Positions 57,102-64,000 of a stretch of 64,000 nucleotides of DNA are shown here, in pieces; the first letter of the stretch is position 1, and every line of letters begins with the position of its first letter. The DNA comes from Istiophorus platypterus (taxonomy: Eukaryota; Chordata; Actinopteri; Istiophoriformes; Istiophoridae): NCBI GenBank assembly GCA_016859345.1, contig CM029128.1, positions 19,738,104 to 19,802,103 on the forward strand, in the 5' to 3' direction. The notes under the pieces are model-generated. The model searched no databases and was not told the DNA's origin. It saw nothing but the letters and a program-made list of their open reading frames with translations. The position numbers and the translations under genes are program-made.

Positions 57102-58305
57102 TCATCTTGGTTATGGGTTTTTTTTTTTGTTTGTTTTTTGTTTGTTTTTTTTAAATGATTATTATTTTGTTGTGTTTTTTTAATGGCAGCCTATAACGTT
57201 GCATGGCGCCTCCTCGTTCCCGTGCCAACGGTTGTCAGTAGCAGCAACAGCCCTTACAGTACGACCACATGCCTTCTTAAGTGCATTATGTCATTATCTG
57301 TGGTGAGGATGACCTGAGGAAATGTTATTTATTATGTGAATACTACAATGAATTTTGTCATAACCGTTTTCACTCAGTGTTTCCAATGCGTTCTGTATTT
57401 TCTTTCTTTTGTGTACTTTATTTTTCGGGCCTCTATCAACTTCCTGCCTATTTTTGCCCCGCTCTCATAAATTAGTCAGAAAGCATCTTTTCACAGCAGA
57501 TGAGAGAGAGAGAGAGAGAGACAGTGAATTCCCACTATTTGTCTCTTACTGGGCTTTCTGTCTTCAGACTGAACTGGAAAACAGACAAGTATTACTCACC
57601 AAACAGATCAACTCTGCTGGACAGGATTTGAAACTAGATCTGAGCTCTCAGTTTGAAGATGGTGGGAGATTCGAGGGTCATTTATCGATGAAGCATTCCT
57701 GGGGAAAACTTGGCCCAAAACTTTATATTTAATATTTATGTAGGATCATTTTTTTTGGCAGCAATATCCAAAAAAAATACAAGTTTTCGGTCCTTTGTTC
57801 ATTTTTATGTTTCCTACGGTACCTCCTGGAGCTCATTCTTACAAGCAGTTTTCTCAGTCAGTGATTACTATTGTTGTTATTATTGAAGCTTTGTAAGGAT
57901 CACCATAATTACAGCATTTGTAAACACTGTACATATTTACCCATCATCCCTCGGAGACATGACCGTCAATCAGGACTCTCTTCAATGCACTTTGATCAAA
58001 TATTCCTTGTGTAAATAAGATTGTATACATTTGACTTGAAATCAATTTTTTGCTATTGTTGGGCATCATACCAGGGTTAGAGAACAGATGTATTTAACAA
58101 GAAAGAAAAAGCTCAAAAAAAGAGGAAAAAAAAAACAACACAACTGAATTTGGTAAAACTATTTTGTATGTTTGTGTGCTGTTGCTGTGAACTTTTTCTA
58201 GCCTTGTACAGTGAAGGGGAACACTATTAAAACTTGCCAACTCTGTATCTGTGAAGAAACTGATTTGCAAATCAATTAAGAATTAAAACCTAATCAACAA
58301 CATTG
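57102..58305 (+). other. VLDLR: VLDLR 3' UTR
   Basis: About 1.2 kb with T/GT-rich stretches after the stop, a GA run (57502-57520), and AT-rich segments. Two words matching the Pumilio element TGTANATA occur at 57928-57935 and 58010-58017. ATTAAA signals stand at 58226-58231 and 58282-58287, followed by GT-rich sequence (58335-58360), so the likely cleavage site is near 58300. The exact end is inferred. Confidence 0.65.
58282..58287 (+). terminator. VLDLR: Probable VLDLR polyadenylation signal (ATTAAA)
   Basis: ATTAAA, the commonest variant hexamer, with a GT-rich downstream element 50-70 bases later. An upstream alternative ATTAAA is at 58226. No AATAAA was found between the stop codon and this point. 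Confidence 0.6.
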
Positions 58306-58359
58306 TTCAAAACATGGCATCTGGTCTTTTCTGTCATGCATGTCTGTGTGTATATGTGC

Positions 58360-58660
58360 AGATATGGTATGTGGACACACCTGCCCATATCCTTTTCATT
58401 TCATTTTGAGCACTGACCTCAAGCTCATCCATCACCTTTTTGATGAACTGAACACCAGACTGCGAGCCAGACCTTATAACCCCACATCAGTGGTTGTACC
58501 TCACTAAGACTTGTGGCTGGAAACAAATCTCTGAAGCAAGGCTCTAAAATCTGCTGGAAAGCCTGAAACCAAAAGAGTGAAGGCTGTTGCAGTAACAGAT
58601 TAATGGCCATGGACATATCCCACTATCACATGGGTGAAATGCTCTGGTGCCTACATAGAT
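58360..58660 (+). mobile_element. DNA transposon relic, Tc1/mariner-like
   Basis: Starts with a terminal-repeat-like GGTATGTGGACACACCTGCC. 58530-58620 resembles the coding end of a common fish element (AAATCTGCTGGAAAGCCT, AGAGTGAAGGCTGTTGC, TTAATGGCCATGG). Stops interrupt the frame and the far terminus was not found. A related terminal word, GTATGTGGACA, stands near 26037. Confidence 0.5.
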
Positions 58661-59264
58661 CTTGGCATGTATTATAGTTAAATTTGCTATTTTAGATTAG
58701 GAAAAATGATCACATCACAAAAGTGAGGATCAGAATGGCAGAGAAGATTCAAAGGTTAGAGGACAGATTCAATATACACCCTGATCTCAATTATGTTTCA
58801 AGAAGCAGGCAGAGGCAGAAAAACATGAAACAAAAGTCTGTGTCAGGAGTCGAACCTACATAGCCAATGCAGCTACAAGCTCTTTCCTCTGTGCACCCAG
58901 CTGTAATCTCTACAAAACACCACTGCTCCTGTCTTGGCCGGATCACACCAGCAGAGGAAAAAAAAAATGGGAGGGCATGTGTTATGTAAAGGAAGTGGGG
59001 TGAGGCAGAGAGTAAGAGCCATAAGTCACGTTAATTAGAACGAGTCTGGCTATATCAATTTATTATTCATGTTTAACTGTAGCGAGGTTTAATATCTAGA
59101 GAAAATGTCAAATGCATACTTTATGGGTTATATCTTGAAAAACCACTTGACAAAACTTAAAATTCAGTCAAATTAAATGATTTCAAGTAATGTTTTTTTT
59201 AAATGCACATGATAGATATGTAGATATAGATATGAGAGCGAGATAGAAACCACTCTAGGTACTA

Positions 59265-59670
59265 CAGCCATGCTAGCAGCTATATCAGGTTGTACTCAGG
59301 CACAGCTGTGCTTTGAGGTAAATGCTATTGTCAGCATGCTAATATGCCTATGTTTAGCAAGTATGATGTTTGCCTCGTTAACCATCTTAGTTTAGTGTGC
59401 TAACTGTTGCTTATTGGGACACAGAATACAGCCGAGGCTGATGGGAATGCCATTAGTTTTGCAGGTAGAAAGAAGAAACTCAACTTTTGACCTGATAATG
59501 ATGGTAAATGAAAAGTCACCAAAGTTAATGCAGTTTATCCACAGGGGAACATGAATCTAGTGTTGCCAAGTGAAATATCAGATGATCCCCAAATTATTGG
59601 GATACATTGTCTGGGAAGGACCAATATACGTATGAAATGTTATCCCGATTCATCTCGTAGATGTTGAGAG
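59265..59670 (+). repeat. Teleost dispersed repeat, fullest copy
   Basis: Contains CAGCTGTGCTTTGAGGTAAA, TGTCAGCATGCTAATATGCC, ACCATCTTAGTTTAG, GAGGCTGATGGGAATGCCAT, TAGTTTTGCAGGTA and ACAGGGGAACATGAATCTAG, all in the order of a very abundant fish interspersed repeat. Other copies are at 54200-54480, 63065-63215 (inverted) and a fragment at about 47610-47680 (inverted). Confidence 0.75.
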
Positions 59671-60072
59671 ATTTCACAGAATATCTCGGAAGTGGGAGGA
59701 GAGGGAGAGTGATCCAGAGATGGATGAAGAGGATAATAGTATTTAAAACTTTAAGCACCAGGATCATCTCAGTGAGCTGCATTAGACGATGAGAGTCACT
59801 TCCTACCTCATTACTCTGTGTGTCTGTGTCTGTCTATCATCGCTTTTTTAATAGCTGTTTGTTTGTATCAGCTGTATGAGTTTGTATTAGTCGTCTATCA
59901 TCCTACCATATTCACTCACTTGTACTGTCTCCTTGTGTATGTGTGATCGAAGTTTTGTGCAAATGTGCGATTGCCGGCTCTGTGTGTCTGAGTGTTAAAT
60001 GATGTTCAGACGTCTCTCCATGCAGCTTCGTTCATTTTAGATTTCTAGACACATCCACATTCAGCGGTGACC

Positions 60073-60207
60073 ATGTTGACCCACCTCAGAGCTCGTAGCA
60101 GGAGTTTGTTCCACAGCTACGACCCCGGCAGCCACACTCAAGCCGTCAAAGAACCGCTGCAGTGCCTGGACTTCACCTACACCTTTAAGCCATGGAACTC
60201 CATGCAG
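60073..60207 (+). CDS. KCNV2: KCNV2 exon 1: start and N-terminal segment
   Basis: ATG at 60073 is preceded by GGTGACC, a strong context. 45 codons beginning MLTHLRARSRS and ending FTYTFKPWNSMQ, donor CAG|GTCAGA in phase 0. The human protein begins MLKQSERRRS and has a similar PWN shortly after. A 5' noncoding exon joined at the CATTCAG just upstream is possible. Confidence 0.8.
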
Positions 60208-63200
60208 GTCAGACACTCAGTTAATTATTCACGGTTCTTGTTTTGGTTTTTTTTTCCATTTGTTGTAGCTGTTTTAAATTTGCTCCTCCTCATGAAAAAC
60301 AGTCCAAAATCTAATGGAGAAAAGCAGCAAATCCTCACATTTTAGAGGCTGGAACCAGAAAATGTTTGGGGTTTTTTGTCTCTGTTGTCAAAATTGTTGG
60401 TCATAAATTTTCTGTCAGTTGAGTTCAGTGCTAGATATTAGTGGTTTATGGAAACACCATCTTAATTTTTTTTTATCGATTAGTACTAGTTGGTAGTCAC
60501 ATATTACCGGAATTTAATCTGAACCAATTCCAGTTGTAAATTTGCTTGATTCAGTTTTGAAATTAAATCAAATACTGAACTGAAATGAACACTGAAAAGC
60601 TATTTTTAAATCATCTTTGATTACAGATGCATCTACAATATGATTTAAGTTCCTTTGAATCTCTTCAGCTTTTATTCTTTTACTATATTTTCATATTTTT
60701 TTTCCTTTCATGCTCAGTATTTGCAACTATTATTTTCAGTATTTTAATTTTTTCTTCATTCTGTCTCATTCATGCTGTATAAAACCTTGTGTTTAATTAA
60801 CAAAGTTTTTTCTTTATTTGTGAAGGATCTGGGCAGAGACATCTATGATCTTTATGCTGAGTATGAAGACGAGGAGGAAGATCGATTCCCGGTGTCTCCC
60901 TCCCACCTGCTGATCTCTCCGACCAAACACTTCATTCTCAACATCAATGTTGGAGGAACGGTAACTGTACTCACCTCTGCCCCCAAACACACTGCTTCAG
61001 TAGACTGGCGGCTTCACCTTTTTTAATATTAGGTATGAGGGACCTCTTTGAACTAGATTGTAACGCGCTCGCAAACAATTCAGCAAACTGCAGGATCTCG
61101 ACCAGGAGAGGTTGTTGAGTCACTGTTAGATAAGTTGTTCGCCTGCAAACCAGCGCCACCTGGGGAATAAAGGTAACGGCAGTAGCATTTAGACCGGCAG
61201 ATAAAGATAATCTGAATAAGGAATAGCTGCCGTAATTTGATTGGTAATTCTAGGGCCACTTGTGGGCAATGAGCTGCATTTTTCTTTGTATTTTATAGCT
61301 GCTGATTCCTTTGCAGAAATTACAAGTTTAACTGATTAGTCGAGGAACCGTAAATGAATTCAGCGATTTTAAAAGCATGTAATTGTTTAACTAATTTAAG
61401 AAGCAAAGATACCAAACAGTTTCCAGTTTCTTGAATACCTGAATTATTTGAATATTTTTTTGGCTATTGTACAAAATGAGCAATTTGGTGACTTTAATTT
61501 GGGTACAGTTACTCCATTAAGGCGACAATATGTAAGTATTTTAGTCAAAACATTAAAAAATGTAAAAAAAAAAATAAAAAGAAGACATGAAAGAATGTAA
61601 AGAAATAACAGTTTTGATGTTATGTCAAAGACATCTGTGTATTGTGTTGCAGAGATCTGTTGAGGTTAGCATCTAGCAATACCACACTATACCTCAAGAG
61701 GCGACTGAGTCGCTGTAGTGTCCAGTCTGCCCTCAGTCCAACACGAGTGTGAGAAGAAGTCGTAACTGCGAGCAGATTATAAACCTGTGCTTTAGCCGTC
61801 CTCTCCTGGCAACATTCCACCGCCCCGTCCTCAAGCAGGAGCCAAGAAGGGTCCAGCTGCAGCCTTGCAGACCCTGCGAACCGCACCCATTATCATTTGC
61901 AGCAGTCATTTGTTGGTGGTGAAGAAGAGCCCAAACTACACAATAGGGTCGGACACCCCAACTTCCTGGTATTATGCTGCCCCCTGTTTGGAGTATGAAT
62001 TCAACAGTCGGCCAGTTCTTACACATTGTCCCTTTAATAGAGAGAATATCAACAAATTAATATATAATGAGATGATGTTGCAGCCTTAGTCACAAGGATT
62101 TCAAATATACCATCTTTGATTTATATGAACCCAGACAAATCTGAAGGTAATTCTATGGTATCACATGGTTAATGACAGACATATCTGAACAGAAACAGTT
62201 GTAATCTGCAAAGGTCAGTTATTAAATGTGTGGCCTTCTATCACCACTGCATTCTCAAAATAGTTCAGACCCTCTTGCTACTATGGTCTTGAGTCTTTTC
62301 CTTTCCCCAGGTGTACCACCTGCCCTACAGGTTAGCTGCCAGGTATCCGAAAACACGGATCGGGCGTTTGGCCACTTACACGGACCACAGCAGGAAGTTG
62401 GACCTGTGTGACGACTACATCGTCCAGAGCAATGAGTTCTTTTTTGATCGAGACCCCAAAATCTTCCACAACATCTTCAACTTCTACAGGTGAAAAAAAA
62501 ATATATATATATATATAAAACACAGTTAAATGTTAACATGAAATTCAGAAGCAGGCCACACATTTATCCAATCTACACAGTGAGTTTTCATCTCCTTTAT
62601 ATCACCATTCTCCTGTCTTTCTCCTCATCGTCAGAACTGGAGTGCTATGGATTAAAGATGAGCTGTGTCCCCGCAATTTTCTGGAGGAGATAAACTACTG
62701 GGGTGTCAGAATCAAAAACAGCCAACGCTGCTGCCGCATCTCCTTCGAAGAGAGGCAGGATGAGCTGAACGAGCAGCTGAAAATACAGGAGCAGCTGATG
62801 GCAGAGGTGGGCTGGCTGACGTGGAGAAGCGTCTCCCCGTAACCACATGAGTTTCTCCCGTCCACTTAAAGGAGGGCTCATCAGTGGGTAATTGGTTGGA
62901 AAGAAAAGCTGCAGACTGCTGGCTCTTCTCCAGTCCAATTGAATAAATGTGGATTAAACTATGGGCGGCAATTTCGGTCAGAGGGCCATAAAATGTTGTA
63001 CAGTAATCCATGTTTCCTTCTCGATGATTAGACCTCTGGCTTTTCATCTAGCGCCATATGACCCCTTTAAATGAATGAATACCTGCAAAACTATCACCGT
63101 TCCCATCAGCCTAGGCTGACAATCGCTTTTAGTGCTTATTGGCGAATGTTAAAATACCTACTTGCTAAACTAAGACGGTGAACATGGTAAACATACCTGC

Positions 63201-64000
63201 TAAACGTCATTTAGTTCAAAGCACCACTTACTCTTGTTTTGTAAGAGATGTCAGTCATCTTGCAATATATTAGCAACACAGGCTAACAAGGGCAGCCTGA
63301 CGCATGCTAGCTACATTAGCTAACATAGTAGGTACAGCTAAAAATCCTGCTCCCGTCCCAGTCATGCTCTTTTACCTCACATTATCATACTAATTTTAGT
63401 TAAATGTTCTTTGTAAGAGTACATGAGGAGAATTGCTGGTAGTGCAAGAGGGACTTACAGTACATAATAAGTTAGCTAACTAAGCTAACAAATGCTAGGA
63501 AGTAGCAGTAGTCAGAGTTTCAATAAATCTTGGCTCCTCCAGCCATCCTCAGATAAATAAACAACAAACTGGATGGAGAGAATTCATTTCTCCTACAACA
63601 GCATAACTGCTGTGTGTGGACTTATTCTCTCAACTCGCTCCAGTGCTGTCATTGTACACAGATTTGGTTTTATCTTTGAAAAATGGCATTTTTTTATACC
63701 TCTTTTCCAGGAACCATGCTCCAGTTACCATGGATACTATTGATTTTCAGATATAAAATAAAACATAAAGACGTAAAGAGGTGATAATCTGCGCACTCTA
63801 ATTATTGGTTTTCCCGCCGGCCAGGTTCCAGATGTTTTTCAAGAACTTCAAAATAAAGATGTCAAGAGGTCATCACCTACTGGCTTCACTGGTTCAGCAT
63901 TTTCTTTTCCTCTGAGATTTTGTCAGTAATCTGCTGGCTGACTCTGAGCCTGTCTGACCTACATTATAAATCACTACTACTGTCCTGACAGATGGAGATT
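60073..64000 (+). CDS. KCNV2: KCNV2, Kv8.2 modifier potassium-channel subunit (partial, 5' part)
   Basis: Joined exons 60073-60207, 60826-60960, 62311-62489, 62635-62806, giving 207 codons in one frame and continuing beyond the window. The protein has an N-terminal cytoplasmic segment with TFKPWN, an acidic stretch (EYEDEEEDRF, compare the acidic run of human Kv8.2), then the T1 tetramerisation domain: LNINVGG, FFFDRDPKIFHNIFNFYR, GVLWIKDELCPRNFLEE, INYWGVRI, CCRISFEERQDELNEQLKI. The NYWGVR and CCRI(S)FEER blocks match Kv8.2. Kv8.2 is an electrically silent subunit that joins Kv2 subunits, notably in photoreceptors. Adjacent position downstream of VLDLR on the same strand supports KCNV2 rather than KCNV1. 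S1-S6 are outside the window. Confidence 0.88.
60208..60825 (+). other. KCNV2: KCNV2 intron 1
   Basis: Largely a fragment (about 60265-60425) of the dispersed repeat also present in VLDLR intron 6, then AT-rich sequence. Confidence 0.6.
60826..60960 (+). CDS. KCNV2: KCNV2 exon 2: acidic linker and start of T1
   Basis: 45 codons, phase 0-0. Starts DLGRDIYDLYAEYEDEEEDR and ends FILNINVGGT at GGAACG|GTAACT. NVGG is the canonical opening of the Kv T1 fold. Acceptor GTGAAG lacks the preferred C but has a T-rich tract. Confidence 0.82.
60961..62310 (+). other. KCNV2: KCNV2 intron 2
   Basis: Contains a terminal-inverted-repeat element (61516-62038). Nothing coding seen. Confidence 0.65.
61516..62038. 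mobile_element. Non-autonomous DNA transposon with 21-bp terminal inverted repeats
   Basis: 61516-61536 reads ATTAAGGCGACAATATGTAAG. The reverse complement of 62018-62038 reads ATTAAAGGGACAATGTGTAAG, so 18 of 21 positions match. The 523-base interior has no transposase. This is the structure of a MITE. The reduced match and lack of a clear target duplication mean the family is unassigned. Confidence 0.7.
62311..62489 (+). CDS. KCNV2: KCNV2 exon 3: T1 domain middle
   Basis: Phase 0-2, 179 nt. Encodes VYHLPYRLAARYPKTRIGRL, LDLCDDYIVQSNEFFFDRDP and IFNFYR. The YPKTR.GRLAT and CDDY....EFFFDRDP blocks are the conserved core of the Kv T1 domain and match Kv8.2 well. Confidence 0.93.
62635..62806 (+). 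CDS. KCNV2: KCNV2 exon 4: T1 domain end
   Basis: Phase 2-0, 172 nt, after a 145-base intron. Encodes TGVLWIKDELCPRNFLEEIN, YWGVRIKNSQRCCRISFEER and DELNEQLKIQEQLMAE. Donor GAG|GTGGGC. The frame beyond it stays open for 12 codons to a TAA at 62840, which would leave no channel domain, so splicing here is preferred. Confidence 0.92.
62807..63991 (+). other. KCNV2: KCNV2 intron 4
   Basis: Holds an inverted copy (63065-63215) of the 59265 dispersed repeat. No S1-S6 sequence is visible up to at least 63980. Confidence 0.6.
63065..63215 (-). repeat. Inverted copy of the 59265 repeat family
   Basis: In reverse complement it reads TTTAGCAGGTATGTTTACCA, GTTCACCGTCTTAGTTTAGC, AATAAGCACTAAAA, GGCTGATGGGAAC and TAGTTTTGCAGGTATT, the same order as in 59340-59470. 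Confidence 0.75.
63992..64000 (+). CDS. KCNV2: Possible start of KCNV2 exon 5, cut by the window edge
   Basis: CCTGACAG|ATGGAGATT: a plausible acceptor followed by three codons (M-E-I) in the phase 0 required by exon 4. The joined sequence would read LMAE-MEI, which could align with the acidic segment after the T1 domain in human Kv8.2. Too short to be sure. Confidence 0.3.

Larger units (their letters stand above)
58306..60072 (+). other. VLDLR-KCNV2 intergenic region
   Basis: Only about 1.8 kb. It contains a DNA-transposon relic (58360-58660), a large dispersed repeat (59265-59670), a remnant with GGAGTCGAACCT near 58849 that resembles an inverted tRNA B box, and the unknown promoter of KCNV2. 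No TATA box or other clear promoter element was identified. Confidence 0.6.

Noticed and set aside
58840..58910. Possible tRNA gene or SINE head on the reverse strand (AGGTTCGACTCC)
   Set aside because: Only a B-box-like word is present. No A box at the right spacing and no cloverleaf could be drawn.
1..64000. Prokaryotic systems, CRISPR arrays, endogenous viral genes
   Set aside because: None seen. Tandem repeats in the window are microsatellites or short minisatellites without spacers, and no retroviral gag/pol/env frame was recognised.

Overview
The window is vertebrate genomic DNA, almost certainly from a ray-finned (teleost) fish. The evidence is long introns with GT/AG boundaries, small exons encoding recognisable vertebrate receptor and channel domains, a CpG-rich promoter, and many dispersed repeats of types common in teleosts (tRNA-derived SINE, Tc1/mariner-like fragments, LINE relics, microsatellites). 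No operon, CRISPR array or other prokaryotic feature was seen. I did not find a previously undescribed system; the content is two known genes in conserved order plus repeats. Layout: 1-2640 is upstream flank with no supportable gene. 2640-3480 is a GC/CpG-rich promoter and first-exon region. 3180-57101 (+) is a complete VLDLR gene (very low density lipoprotein receptor, an apolipoprotein/Reelin receptor). Twenty coding exons were placed by splice sites, reading phase and homology. Together they give an uninterrupted 865-residue product: signal peptide, eight LDL-receptor class A repeats, EGF-A and EGF-B, six-bladed YWTD propeller, EGF-C, a very short O-linked-sugar segment, one transmembrane helix, and a cytoplasmic tail with NPVY. 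The 3' UTR runs to about 58300. 60073 onward (+) is the 5' part of a Kv8.2-type gene (KCNV2): four certain coding exons cover the N-terminus and T1 tetramerisation domain, and the channel pore lies beyond the window. The VLDLR-KCNV2 head-to-tail order is the one I know from human chromosome 9p24, which supports both calls. The two genes do not act in one pathway (lipoprotein/Reelin signalling versus retinal potassium current), so adjacency is conserved synteny rather than functional coupling. Points of interest: an extra intron splitting the exon that in mammals encodes class A repeats 4-6, giving 20 coding exons instead of 19; a KCNV2 T1 region cut by at least three introns; a reduced O-linked-sugar exon; two additional cysteines in the propeller; a perfect 32-bp inverted repeat with a 6-base loop in VLDLR intron 3; a terminal-inverted-repeat element in a KCNV2 intron; a SINE nested inside a Tc1-like relic; and several dispersed repeat families present two to four times in the window. 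All comparisons with other species are from memory and no database search was run.
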